From: Bacteroidales bacterium
Lineage (GTDB): Bacteria > Bacteroidota > Bacteroidia > Bacteroidales > UBA932
Reading direction: 5' to 3'
Assembly (NCBI GenBank): GCA_016293535.1
Contig: JAEDEB010000012.1
Span: 1 to 47,487 of the forward strand
Length of the DNA: 47,487 nucleotides
The notes under the pieces: model-generated
The model's database searches: none
Seen by the model: only the letters and a program-made list of their open reading frames with translations
Told to the model about the DNA's origin: nothing
Program-made: the position numbers and the translations under genes
Shown: piece by piece, positions 16,234-24,850 of the stretch
How the letters are laid out: each line of letters opens with the position of its first letter
Position numbering within the stretch: position 1 is the stretch's first letter

Positions 16234-17459
16234 TTTTCAATCATTCCGGAGAAAGTGAACATACTCTCGTAACGGCGCAATGCACCCTCCGAATAACGGG
16301 CGTAATCCGCTTCTATCGCGAGCACGGCGTCCGCAATCGCCTTCGCGTCCCCGACCTCGACGTTGATGCCGGAAACCCCGTCCTCATTGACCCAGCTCGT
16401 ACCCGAACCGGGGATTTTCGTCGCAACGACAGGCTTTCCGCAGCTCATCGCCTCAATCTGGACAATTCCGAAGGCCTCGGTCTTCATCACGCTGCTCAGG
16501 ACGAACACGCTGCATCGCCCGTACCACTGCGCAACCTCCCCTTCCGGCACGCGGCCAAGGAGCACGACCCTACCCTGCAGGCCCTCCGCAACTATCTGTT
16601 CCTCAAGCATCTGACGCAACGGACCCCCGCCACCGATGACAACGATATGGTCCTCGGGAAGATACTTCGCGGCGAGAACGAGATTGCGGAAACCCTTGTA
16701 TTCGACCAGCCGGCCCATCGAATAGACAACCTTCTTCCCGTATAGTTCAACCCCGCCTATGCAGTCGCCCTGTCCATCCTTCTCCGCAATGGAGAAAGGC
16801 TCGGGGCTACCTTCGCCAACGAGAGATGCACAATGAGGGAGCGCCCGGGCGATGCTGACGGGTTCGACGCCTATGGGCAGATAGGTGCATTTGGACTGGA
16901 CCCCGCCCAGATACGGCGACTGTTCCACATAGACCGGAGTCGTCCCGACAATGATGTCGGCGCGGCGGATCAGCCATTTCTGGAACGGGAGATAGAGCTT
17001 CAGCAGGCCCTGCTGCCTGAGTATGTCGCTATGCCAATGGAGCACCACCCTGCCTCGGAAGCCACTGAGGAACAGGGCGATACAGGCCATAGGGTCGGGA
17101 TGATGGATATGGACCGCATCGTAAGGCTCGCCCGAGCGGCGCGCACGTCGGAGCATGGACCGCAGCCGGGTAATCATCGCCGGCGCAATCATGGTCGCCG
17201 CCACCTTCGCGAGAGCGGGAACGAAATATACCCTCCCGTTGTCGTTCAGCCGGAGATATCGGCAGTTCTCCCCTGTGCATTCCGACATGTCCGGCGGGAT
17301 GAAGCCCCGGTCGGCCTCGTCGATACCGTCGGAAGGGAGTTTGGCGCAGAGCATGTCGCAGCTGACCCCCGCCTCCGAAAGACCCCGCGTAAGGTCCCAC
17401 ATCACCTTTTCGACACCGCCCCTGATGGGGTAGAATTTCCCGAGTTGAAGTACTTTCAT
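16212..17459 (-). CDS. Glycosyltransferase family 4
   Basis: This GT-B fold retaining glycosyltransferase probably adds one sugar during repeat-unit assembly on the cytosolic face of the inner membrane. The 415 residues start with LQLGKFYPIRGGVEKVMWDL, the GT4 N-terminal glycine-rich loop. The nucleotide-sugar half carries YSMGRLVEYKGFRNLV and VVIGGGGPLR, and the EX7E-type motif EAFGIVQIEAMSCGKPVV supplies the donor-binding glutamates. Donor and acceptor are unknown. It is the last minus-strand glycosyltransferase before a divergent two-gene unit and overlaps the NTP_transf_5 gene by 22 bp. Confidence 0.88.
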   Translation of the reverse strand: MKVLQLGKFYPIRGGVEKVMWDLTRGLSEAGVSCDMLCAKLPSDGIDEADRGFIPPDMSECTGENCRYLRLNDNGRVYFVPALAKVAATMIAPAMITRLRSMLRRARRSGEPYDAVHIHHPDPMACIALFLSGFRGRVVLHWHSDILRQQGLLKLYLPFQKWLIRRADIIVGTTPVYVEQSPYLGGVQSKCTYLPIGVEPVSIARALPHCASLVGEGSPEPFSIAEKDGQGDCIGGVELYGKKVVYSMGRLVEYKGFRNLVLAAKYLPEDHIVVIGGGGPLRQMLEEQIVAEGLQGRVVLLGRVPEGEVAQWYGRCSVFVLSSVMKTEAFGIVQIEAMSCGKPVVATKIPGSGTSWVNEDGVSGINVEVGDAKAIADAVLAIEADYARYSEGALRRYESMFTFSGMIEKCMNLYR

Positions 17460-17480
17460 AACAAAATAACTTGCGTATAT

Positions 17481-17517
17481 TTAGCGGAATCTCCTATTTT
17501 TTGATAGATTCCGCTAA
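17481..17517. promoter_or_regulatory. 12-bp perfect inverted repeat in the divergent intergenic region
   Basis: Arms TTAGCGGAATCT (17481-17492) and AGATTCCGCTAA (17506-17517) are exact reverse complements around a 13-nt AT-rich centre. It lies between the minus-strand GT4 start (17459) and the plus-strand promoter of the DUF5674 gene. There is no T-run after either arm, so an operator is more likely than a terminator. Confidence 0.5.
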
Positions 17518-17561
17518 TTATAATTCAGACAGAGCCCCAAAATTGTGACTGAAATATATTG

Positions 17562-17569
17562 TAACTTTG
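17562..17569 (+). promoter_or_regulatory. -7 promoter box for the DUF5674 pair
   Basis: TAACTTTG matches TAnnTTTG and ends 24 nt before the ATG at 17594. A clean -33 TTTG is not seen. Confidence 0.5.
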
Positions 17570-17593
17570 GCGCCGGAAGAATACTTGAGACAC

Positions 17594-17935
17594 ATGATAA
17601 TTCTTGACAAGAAAATCACCAACGAAGAGTTGAAAGCAATAGCCGCGAACGTTTATGAAGATATGGTCAAGGCTGTTGTTGACATCGACACCGATACTAT
17701 AGCGCTGGACGCCGAACTGCATTCCGACCTTGAAACGCTTATGCTTCGGAACGGCTCCCTCCAGGAGTCCCTTTGGGGAATCAATTTATATCCGGATGCT
17801 GATGACGAAGACTTCATAGAATATGATTCAATTATAAATATCCGTCCTCGCCAGAACAACCGCAGCCGGGATGTTGAAAACGAAGAAATCCGTCAAAGGA
17901 TTCGCGAAACCGTCAACAAATATATTGAAAGATGA
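17594..17935 (+). CDS. DUF5674 family protein
   Basis: The 113-residue product (MIILDKKITNEELKAIA...) has the conserved core KAVVDIDTDTIALDAELHSD, then LWGINLYP and INIRPRQNNRSR. I recognise this pattern from the uncharacterised DUF5674 family; no function is established to my knowledge. The start at 17594 gives the usual family N-terminus and lies 24 nt after a promoter box; an upstream in-frame start at 17567 falls inside that box. It overlaps the next gene by 4 bp, so the two are translationally coupled. The pair is on the opposite strand to the surrounding polysaccharide genes and so is an independent unit lodged in the locus. Confidence 0.8.
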   Translation: MIILDKKITNEELKAIAANVYEDMVKAVVDIDTDTIALDAELHSDLETLMLRNGSLQESLWGINLYPDADDEDFIEYDSIINIRPRQNNRSRDVENEEIRQRIRETVNKYIER

Positions 17936-18273
17936 CACTGCCGTCAAAACCGGATGAAAGCAGATGGGCTGAGATGCCTCTGATGGAACAGCTGGCCAAT
18001 ATCAGCAGCGAGGTCGGCCGTACTTTCAAGTGGATGACAAAAGGCAAAACTGCATTCGCCGAAAGTGCTTTCTTCAGAGCGCTGGACCTTATTGACCTCT
18101 GCATAAAATATGGAAGATTGGGAGAACCCGGCAGAGAATCTTTGCTGAAGGAACTTTGCCGATTCCGGGACATATACGCAGAAGCTGTTCTGGACAAAGA
18201 CCTCGAGGCCCTCAAATCCCTGGACAAATACTGCAGCCATTTCGCCAGGGCTTATGCCCTTCACAAATCATAA
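17932..18273 (+). CDS. Small helical partner protein of the DUF5674 gene, function unknown
   Basis: The 113-residue protein is rich in predicted helix (LMEQLANISSEVGRTFKWMT, then ESAFFRALDLIDLCI and LLKELCRFRDIYAEAV). From memory, this type of small protein (helical bundle with EVGRALRW and AxERALELLDLTI-like segments) is widespread in Bacteria and Archaea and is uncharacterised. No catalytic motif is visible. It overlaps the DUF5674 gene by 4 bp and stops 7 nt before a convergent GT4 gene. A toxin-antitoxin-like or nucleotide-handling role is possible for such a coupled small pair, but this is inference. Confidence 0.75.
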   Translation: MTLPSKPDESRWAEMPLMEQLANISSEVGRTFKWMTKGKTAFAESAFFRALDLIDLCIKYGRLGEPGRESLLKELCRFRDIYAEAVLDKDLEALKSLDKYCSHFARAYALHKS

Positions 18274-18280
18274 ATTCAAG

Positions 18281-19555
18281 TTATAACGCCGAGTCGCCGG
18301 AAAGGAGGGAGGAGTAGAGCTCCAGATATTCGGCGTAACGGTCCTGTTTGCGGAAATGGGCGAGAGCATAAGAGCGACACGCGGCCGAGTAGCGCTCCTT
18401 GCCTGTGCGTTCTATGAAGCGTATCGCCGCAACAAGACCCGCAATGTCGCCCTGCTCTATCACGAAACCCGTTTCGTCTTCAACTATGGACTCGACACTT
18501 CCCCCGGTACGGTAGGTCACGACAGGGGTGCCGCAGGATATGGATTCGAGGTTGACCGTAGGGTAATTGTCCTGCCATGTCGGATTTACGAACACTGTCG
18601 CGGCCGAATATAGCTGCGCAAGTTCCTCCTGATTCTCTGTGCGCCCGATCACGACCACGTTCTCTGGCAGAAGCGCCCTCTGCTCCGGCGTCATCCTGCC
18701 CACCATCACGACGACTTCGTCATCCCAGGTATTGCGGGCGATGGCCCTGAGTTCCCCGAAGCCCTTCTCGCGGGTCCATATACTCGCCACCCCCAGTATC
18801 ACCCGCCTGTCTCCCAGGCCGTATTTGCTGCGCACGGCCTGCGGGTCCCTCGGAGAAAAGACCTCAGTGTCTATCCCATTGTGTATCACCCTGAACCTGC
18901 ATCCCGCCAGAAACGACTGCGCCATCTCTTCGCGCATCCAGGAGGAGACGGGGACAAAGAGCATCCTTTCGGAAGGAATCGAAGTGAAAGCGGCTGCCTT
19001 GTCTCTGTAATTCCCCGAGGAGCGGTCGATGAGCCAGCTCTTGGGGAACGACCCGCGTTGAGGACAGTTTCGACATCCCCCGTTCTGGGCTTTCCACCGG
19101 TCGCATGCGGCTGCAGAATAATAATAGCAATGCCCCGTATAGAGCCAGCAGTCGTGCACGGTCCATATCACCGGCTTGCCGCAGTCCGCGAGATAGCGGA
19201 AGAACAGAGGATAATTGAGGAAATAGCCGTGGACGTTGTGGATATGTATGACGTCAGGGTCGATGCGCCTGATCTCCCTTATGAAACGGAGAGTCGCAAG
19301 CCGCGAGCCAAGCCCGTGGCGGTCGAAAAGACGGGTCTCAAGACCGTGAAGGGCTACACTTAGGCGGGACCCTACAGGAACAGGCACGGAAGAACAGCCC
19401 CCAAGTGCGGCCTTGCCGTCCCCGTCGCGTCCGCGGCTGAATGCGACATAGCTCTCCCAGCCCTTTGCCGCCGCAAGTTCCCCTATCTCGAGCATTATCT
19501 TCCCGGTAGAGGTGTTCCGTCGCACGACCGGATTGATTTGTAACAGTTTAGGCAT
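18281..19555 (-). CDS. Glycosyltransferase family 4
   Basis: This 424-residue protein begins LLQINPVVRRNTSTGKIMLE, the N-terminal form of a GT4 subgroup common in Bacteroidota polysaccharide loci. The middle has IHIHNVHGYFLNYPLFF and IWTVHDCWLYTGHC. The C-terminal donor domain has ILGVASIWTREKGFGEL, VVIGRTENQEELAQLY and the glutamate motif DNYPTVNLESISCGTPVV. It likely transfers a sugar to the growing lipid-linked unit; donor and linkage are not readable. A cysteine-rich stretch in the acceptor half (CGKPVIWTVHDCW... CYYY... CDRW... CRNC) is retained. Its start overlaps the stop of the upstream GT4 by 8 bp. Confidence 0.88.
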   Translation of the reverse strand: MPKLLQINPVVRRNTSTGKIMLEIGELAAAKGWESYVAFSRGRDGDGKAALGGCSSVPVPVGSRLSVALHGLETRLFDRHGLGSRLATLRFIREIRRIDPDVIHIHNVHGYFLNYPLFFRYLADCGKPVIWTVHDCWLYTGHCYYYSAAACDRWKAQNGGCRNCPQRGSFPKSWLIDRSSGNYRDKAAAFTSIPSERMLFVPVSSWMREEMAQSFLAGCRFRVIHNGIDTEVFSPRDPQAVRSKYGLGDRRVILGVASIWTREKGFGELRAIARNTWDDEVVVMVGRMTPEQRALLPENVVVIGRTENQEELAQLYSAATVFVNPTWQDNYPTVNLESISCGTPVVTYRTGGSVESIVEDETGFVIEQGDIAGLVAAIRFIERTGKERYSAACRSYALAHFRKQDRYAEYLELYSSLLSGDSAL

Positions 19556-20720
19556 CTCTATTCAACAATTCATCGTACAAAGCCACCCATTTTTCGGTCA
19601 CGCTTTCCGGTGAGAAGCGGCTCACCACATCCCTCGCGGCGTGGCCCATTTCCTTCCGCAGCCCTTCGTCCCCTATGAGTCGCAGAATGGCCCGGGCCAG
19701 GGCCGGAATGTCTCCGTCCGGGACTATGAACCCGTCAATGCCGTCACGGATAATCTCACTCGGTCCGCACTTTATATCAAAAGATATGGCTGGGAGACCA
19801 CAGGCCATTCCTTCAGCCAAAACCATCCCAAAGCCCTCATAATGGGAACTCATTACTATCATCGAACTGGATGCATACTCATCAAGAATGTTGTCCGTAG
19901 GGGCATTAATGTAACACGAGTCCTCCAAATGATTATCTCTTATCTGACGCGTCAACCTATCATACCACTCACCCTGTCCGAAAATGTCGAGTCGCCAGTC
20001 TGGGGCCTCTTCATGGACAATTCTCCAGGCATCTATCAGCCTGTCAAAACTTTTCTGATAATCCAGGCGTCCGACGGCGATGACCCTTTTGGCGGTGCAT
20101 TCCGAAATCGGGCCCGACTCATTGATGACGGCGGCGTTGGGAATGACCCTCATAGTCGGAATCTCACCCCACATACGCGCATCCTCCCCGGTCAGTACGA
20201 CAAAACGGTCGAAGCGGCGGACCAGCCTGTCGTCAGTGTGCGTCCTCCATTTGTCCGCCAGGCCCATGAGCCCGTTACGGTTGTACTGGAGATGGAAGAG
20301 TTTGCTCTGATGGAGTTCGAGGACCTTGCGGCTTCCGTCCTTGATGCCGGGAACGAAGGAGCATTCACCCGGATAGAAACAGTCGGTAACGTCCGGACGC
20401 TTCTCCATCAGAAGGGCAGTCAGAGCCTTGCGATGGGCACGGCGACGGCGCAGATAACCGAGAGTTTTCGCAACGAAGCCCTTGCCGTTGTCGTCCGAAT
20501 AGTTGATTTCGAGATCTATGAACTCCACCTCTTCGGGGAAAGGATAGAAGGTCGGCCGGGACTTCTGGTCGGTGGTAACGACAATGATGCGGAACGGTCC
20601 ATGCTCCGGATGGGAGAGCAACCAACTGACTTTGTTCAAAAGCACCCTCTCCATCCCACCGGGATTGTAGAGGGAGTGTATGCAGAAGAGGATGGTCATA
20701 GTAGGATTGGTATTAACCAT
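19548..20720 (-). CDS. Glycosyltransferase family 4
   Basis: The 390-residue GT-B protein opens with ILFCIHSLYNPGGMERVLLN. The donor half has VIAVGRLDYQKSFDRLIDAW, RLDIFGQGEW and the motif SHYEGFGMVLAEGMACGLPA with the EX7E-type glutamate pair. It is typical of retaining hexosyltransferases of polysaccharide loci. The start could also be the internal ATG at 20699 (MTILFCIHS), which gives the more usual N-terminus. It overlaps the next GT4 by 8 bp and is the last gene before the strongly AT-rich block begins upstream at about 20.75 kb. Confidence 0.88.
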   Translation of the reverse strand: MVNTNPTMTILFCIHSLYNPGGMERVLLNKVSWLLSHPEHGPFRIIVVTTDQKSRPTFYPFPEEVEFIDLEINYSDDNGKGFVAKTLGYLRRRRAHRKALTALLMEKRPDVTDCFYPGECSFVPGIKDGSRKVLELHQSKLFHLQYNRNGLMGLADKWRTHTDDRLVRRFDRFVVLTGEDARMWGEIPTMRVIPNAAVINESGPISECTAKRVIAVGRLDYQKSFDRLIDAWRIVHEEAPDWRLDIFGQGEWYDRLTRQIRDNHLEDSCYINAPTDNILDEYASSSMIVMSSHYEGFGMVLAEGMACGLPAISFDIKCGPSEIIRDGIDGFIVPDGDIPALARAILRLIGDEGLRKEMGHAARDVVSRFSPESVTEKWVALYDELLNRDA

Positions 20721-20759
20721 ATCTACACAATGTGCGCCTGTTATTGGGATATATTACTA

Positions 20760-21569
20760 CTATCCAATTTTAAATACTTTCCTATACATACATAACGCGC
20801 TATAGTAGTACGGATTCCTCCAAAGCAATGAACATAGCCAAAAAAATTGCCGGATAGTTGGTCTCATCCATGGCTTATATTTACCTATAAAATGGATAAC
20901 TTTAATAGGTTTTGCATCTCCGCCTAGAGAATATCCCAAATCAGTAATGTAGTATGATAAGTAATCTGCAAATACATTGTATCCTTCATCCAATTGCAAA
21001 TCAGATGTCCAAGAATCCTTAATAAAACGTTGTATGATATCCTGATCGCCTAGTGGGAGCGCCTTATCATTAAACTCATCAAATACAGCAGGAACCAATT
21101 TGAAAATACCCTCAAAGGTTTCCAAATTTGGTTCCACTACCATAAGACCTGAATTGAGTCCATCCCATGATTCATTGCCCGGATATGATTTGCCTGCACA
21201 CACACCAGCAAACGACTTATATTCAAAAAGTTCATCAATATTCTGAAGAATAAGCAAATCCGAGTCTAAAAAAACCACCTTCTCAAAATTTACTAGTTTG
21301 AATACTTGAAGCTTATCTAAAGTGTAAGACCAATTGGGAAAGTGAATATTATGCATAAACACATTTTCATCACAAATGCTCTGATCTAGATTTATGACAC
21401 CAATACCTGCAGCGGTCAAAATATTATATACATGATTTTGATTTTGCAACCTTTGAGATAGCATACAATAAAGCGGATACTTCGTTCCTACCCTTTCTAA
21501 CGACTTCTTCAAGCCAATAACACCAGGCAAGTACTCCTCCGTTGAAATCAATGTGATGAATGCATTCAT
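20760..21569 (-). CDS. Glycosyltransferase family 8 (glycogenin-like)
   Basis: Starting at ATG 21569 the 269-residue protein reads MNAFITLISTEEYLPGVIGL, the usual start of bacterial GT8/glycogenin-like enzymes. The DxD metal site is VVFLDSDLLIL, followed by FAGVCAGK, NSGLMVVEPNL and PLGDQDIIQRF. The C-terminal VIHFIGKYKPWM is the conserved HxxGxxKPW motif. These are retaining transferases using a UDP-sugar. The start codon overlaps the acyltransferase stop as ATGA, which decides the start; the open frame to 21668 is inside the upstream gene. Base composition is clearly AT-richer than the GT4 genes downstream. Confidence 0.88.
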   Translation of the reverse strand: MNAFITLISTEEYLPGVIGLKKSLERVGTKYPLYCMLSQRLQNQNHVYNILTAAGIGVINLDQSICDENVFMHNIHFPNWSYTLDKLQVFKLVNFEKVVFLDSDLLILQNIDELFEYKSFAGVCAGKSYPGNESWDGLNSGLMVVEPNLETFEGIFKLVPAVFDEFNDKALPLGDQDIIQRFIKDSWTSDLQLDEGYNVFADYLSYYITDLGYSLGGDAKPIKVIHFIGKYKPWMRPTIRQFFWLCSLLWRNPYYYSALCMYRKVFKIG

Positions 21570-22606
21570 ATTATACTTGATTGATACCTCTGTTTTCCGA
21601 CCATCCTTGGGCAAATACGCATAACTAAATATGTTGGAATTGAGAGCAATAAACAAACAAGGAAGCAAACTAATATACAGCCAACAAAGGAATGCGAATC
21701 ATACCCTAAACGCGTCCACAAAACAACAACAAAAGTTATGACTTTTGACTGGAATGCATAATACAAAAGAGAATTCCTGCCGACATATTGAAGTAGGCGA
21801 AAACGGCATTTAGCACAATCCATCAAAACTGCAACTAAACACACTAAGAAAGACCCTACTAAAGCGGAACAGAAAAACGCTATACAACTTCCAAAATTTA
21901 GCATATGTATATCAATCCCCGAGTTGTTAATCATAAAAACGGAAATCAAATATGCCCCAAAAAGCAAGAATAAAACAACTAGCGCAAGCGACCTATTCAA
22001 CCGAAAAAACGATAGGAATCTACCAAAAAAATCACAATCCTTCATCCTCTTCCCGATGTGGATAAAAGGAAGAAATATTAACGCGTTCTCAATGTGCCAT
22101 GGCAAACGAGTAACTGAAAAATGTGAGTATGAAAAACCCAAGACAAAAAAGACGGCTACAACTATGTCCATCAAATAATACGAACGGTATGAGATACGAG
22201 CTATTGTAAAGTAAACTAACTCCATAACAAACAGACAAGCAAGAAACCATAGTTCATCCCACTTTCCAGGAATCTGAACCAACAAACCTATTACACGTTC
22301 GAAAAAATTGCCGTCACACTTGTACAAAGACCCACAAAGAATGTTAATAAAACCTAACAGTAAAAGAGGGAAAACTATTGCTCTGATTTTTTTTTGCAAA
22401 AAAACACGCCAACTATCCTTAGTGTTAAAAGTAAAACCAGCAACAAAAAAGAACCCGACCAACTCTATAGGATAAGTTAGACGAAATAACACATCTGGTC
22501 CTCCTATATGATTCATAATTATAAAAATCATACAAAAAGACTTGACATAGTCTATCCAAGCTATCCTTTTACTCACTGTCACAAAGTTGTTGTTGAATAC
22601 CTTCAT
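21566..22606 (-). CDS. Acyltransferase 3 family membrane protein
   Basis: The 346-residue protein begins WIDYVKSFCMIFIIMNHIGG (from residue 17), the acyltransferase 3 signature with the catalytic His in a short membrane-embedded loop. About ten hydrophobic segments follow. Family members O-acetylate sugars of surface polysaccharides or fucose-like residues using an acyl donor at the inner membrane. It lies between the polymerase gene (38-bp overlap at its start) and a GT8 gene (4-bp overlap at its end), so it is inside one tightly packed operon. The region is AT-rich. Confidence 0.85.
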   Translation of the reverse strand: MKVFNNNFVTVSKRIAWIDYVKSFCMIFIIMNHIGGPDVLFRLTYPIELVGFFFVAGFTFNTKDSWRVFLQKKIRAIVFPLLLLGFINILCGSLYKCDGNFFERVIGLLVQIPGKWDELWFLACLFVMELVYFTIARISYRSYYLMDIVVAVFFVLGFSYSHFSVTRLPWHIENALIFLPFIHIGKRMKDCDFFGRFLSFFRLNRSLALVVLFLLFGAYLISVFMINNSGIDIHMLNFGSCIAFFCSALVGSFLVCLVAVLMDCAKCRFRLLQYVGRNSLLYYAFQSKVITFVVVLWTRLGYDSHSFVGCILVCFLVCLLLSIPTYLVMRICPRMVGKQRYQSSII

Positions 22607-23870
22607 AAGAATTACATGCTTCCGCTACCAAGAATACTGCGAAAACTGCAAAATTATCAGTCGCCACCTTCGCCCAGAGAACCAACTGCAAGCAAAACAA
22701 ACAAATGAATAAGCCCGAATAATTGCGATATCTTTTTTCGCAAATAATGGAACAAGAAAAGAAGAAAGCGACAAAACAACACAAGCCAATTAATCCAAAA
22801 TAATAAATAAAACGTAAATACCCTACGTCAGTCGCCATATAATACTCAGCATAATCCTCCCCCACATAATTAGGATCATTTAATGTATTAAAGAAGTAGC
22901 CATCACCAACAAGCCATGTTTTTAACGATTCGGGCCACACATACATCGTCGCCAGAATGTCTGTTGACCTAGTGCTCCATTTTCCTGTGTTGAAATAATT
23001 AAAGAAGCCTTCGAATGCAAATCGAAATTGTTGCTGCAATGATGAATCTGATTTATATGCCAGGCAACCAACTATACAAGCTAGAAAGAATGAAAAAATT
23101 AACCACTTTAATGAAGTTGTAAAAAAGGGGCTATTTAGAAACACCGACCGGATTGCATCAAAAAGCACAATTACAAAAACCAGGATAACACCGATAAGTG
23201 TAGTCCTTGAAATCATGTTTCCAACAATAGCGATTATAGTAAACTCCAAAGAGTAAAAGCAAAGGCTATATCTGTCTTCCTTATGAGAGTCTCTAATTAG
23301 AAAAAAAGAAAATGCAACAAGAATAGCAGAAAAACGCATCCCTGCAACATCGAAAGCACAACCTATTCCTATGAGGCGGCCATCAGCAAAAGCCTTTGTC
23401 TCAGAAAAGTCACGAATAACAAGGTTTATATAATTGCTTAATGCCGGTATGCCTAATATTAGAAGTGCAATGACGCATTGCATTGCACAAGCACCAATTA
23501 GATATTTAATCACAGAATCAATGCCAGCATCGCCATTTGACCACTTTATCACTTGCACCATGGTATAAGCCCCACCTAACCATGTTAACATTGACAGCAG
23601 GTAGGTCGCATATGAGATATCTTTAGTATTATTTAATACAATTGACGCTATAGACGATAAAGAAACAATACCGGCAAAAATAAAGACCTGAAGAAACCAA
23701 CTCGGTACGCAAGTGCGCTTCCTTGAAATGTAATTACTAATAACAAGAAATATAGATATTAACGCCATAAACATTTTTGTATTCACGCCGGGTAAGAAAA
23801 CAAATTCAACCGGGAACAAATACCCACTTGTCACTAATAACGCTAATATCGTCTTTAAGATTCCGTTCAT
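22569..23870 (-). CDS. Wzy-like O-antigen/capsule repeat-unit polymerase
   Basis: The 433-residue protein is made almost wholly of hydrophobic segments, about eleven or twelve, with a larger polar loop between residues about 285 and 345. That loop includes GYFFNTLNDPNYVGEDYAEY. This layout is that of Wzy polymerases, which join repeat units in the periplasm, but Wzy proteins are too diverse for motif proof. Its position in a locus with two Wzx-like flippases and a Wzc supports the call. It overlaps the GT2 gene upstream by 4 bp and the acyltransferase downstream by 38 bp. Confidence 0.75.
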   Translation of the reverse strand: MNGILKTILALLVTSGYLFPVEFVFLPGVNTKMFMALISIFLVISNYISRKRTCVPSWFLQVFIFAGIVSLSSIASIVLNNTKDISYATYLLSMLTWLGGAYTMVQVIKWSNGDAGIDSVIKYLIGACAMQCVIALLILGIPALSNYINLVIRDFSETKAFADGRLIGIGCAFDVAGMRFSAILVAFSFFLIRDSHKEDRYSLCFYSLEFTIIAIVGNMISRTTLIGVILVFVIVLFDAIRSVFLNSPFFTTSLKWLIFSFFLACIVGCLAYKSDSSLQQQFRFAFEGFFNYFNTGKWSTRSTDILATMYVWPESLKTWLVGDGYFFNTLNDPNYVGEDYAEYYMATDVGYLRFIYYFGLIGLCCFVAFFFSCSIICEKRYRNYSGLFICLFCLQLVLWAKVATDNFAVFAVFLVAEACNSYEGIQQQLCDSE

Positions 23871-24850
23871 TGACCGTACCTAATACGATGAAAGAATTTA
23901 AAAAAACAATTATAGAGACATAAGAATGTCCACTGCCCTTTATTTGCAAATATCTGAGGGATTTTTCGATGCAAAGAAAAAGCAGCGCTGCTTATGTAAT
24001 CATTAGCCTCAGGATAATACAAAGACCAACTCTTTCTTAGAACACTACTATCTTGAAGAAGAAGGGGAAATTTTGCCTCCAGCTTTGCAATCGCAATCTC
24101 CTCCTTAAACTCCTCCCCATATTTACCTATCAAAGACCTAATAACACGATTTAGATTATTCTCCACCTGTCGCATTTTTTCATCAGAATAACCAAAACTA
24201 AGCGCGTTATAATTAACAGTTACATAATGATATAAAGCTCGAGATATATGAGTTACCACATTAGCATATTGGAAGAGTAATATCATTGTCAAATCTTCTC
24301 CCATGCTATTACCATCCGGAAATCGGACTCCACCTCGCACATACAATCGACGAGAAACAAGTTTATTCCATACATTAAACTTCATTCTTCCGGACAACAT
24401 TGCCCTAATGGCATCTTTGGGATTACGTTCATCTGGCTGAGACATATACAGTTCTCCTTTAGGACAACTAAGCCACCAATCGCACCAAACAATATCCGTT
24501 CCTGTCGCAGTAGCAGTATGATATAACACTTCCAATGCATTCGGCTCAAGAAAATCATCCGCATCACAATGAAAGATAAACTCACCTTGAGCAACGTCCA
24601 GTCCGGAATTTCTGGCAGAAGGAAGACCCAAATTACAAGGATGACTGATTCGTCTTAACGTGAACGGCCAAACCCTATGGCGTGATAAAACATCTTCAAA
24701 TATTGAGAGGCTGTCATCTTGACAAGCGTCATCCACCACTATCAACTCCCAGCCCTTTAGGGTTTGGCAACACAACGACTCGGCACACCTGCCGATAAAT
24801 GGAGAAACATTATAAACTGGTAAAATTACACTAACCTTTATATCGTCCAT
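23867..24850 (-). CDS. Glycosyltransferase family 2
   Basis: A GT-A inverting transferase: VSVILPVYNVSPFIGRCAE near the N-terminus, the acidic pair in VVDDACQDDS, then GLPSARNSGLD and the DxD-like FHCDADDFLEPN, which binds the nucleotide-sugar metal. It is 327 residues from ATG 24850 (MDDIKVSVILP); a start at 24868 is also open but overlaps the upstream GT8 gene further. The C-terminal part is variable, as usual for acceptor-specific regions. The polymerase gene starts within its last 4 bp. The sugar transferred is unknown. Confidence 0.86.
   Translation of the reverse strand: MDDIKVSVILPVYNVSPFIGRCAESLCCQTLKGWELIVVDDACQDDSLSIFEDVLSRHRVWPFTLRRISHPCNLGLPSARNSGLDVAQGEFIFHCDADDFLEPNALEVLYHTATATGTDIVWCDWWLSCPKGELYMSQPDERNPKDAIRAMLSGRMKFNVWNKLVSRRLYVRGGVRFPDGNSMGEDLTMILLFQYANVVTHISRALYHYVTVNYNALSFGYSDEKMRQVENNLNRVIRSLIGKYGEEFKEEIAIAKLEAKFPLLLQDSSVLRKSWSLYYPEANDYISSAAFSLHRKIPQIFANKGQWTFLCLYNCFFKFFHRIRYGQ

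Noticed and set aside
17481..17517. Invertible capsule promoter as in Bacteroides
   Set aside because: The inverted arms are only 13 nt apart and do not enclose a promoter box, and no invertase gene is nearby.
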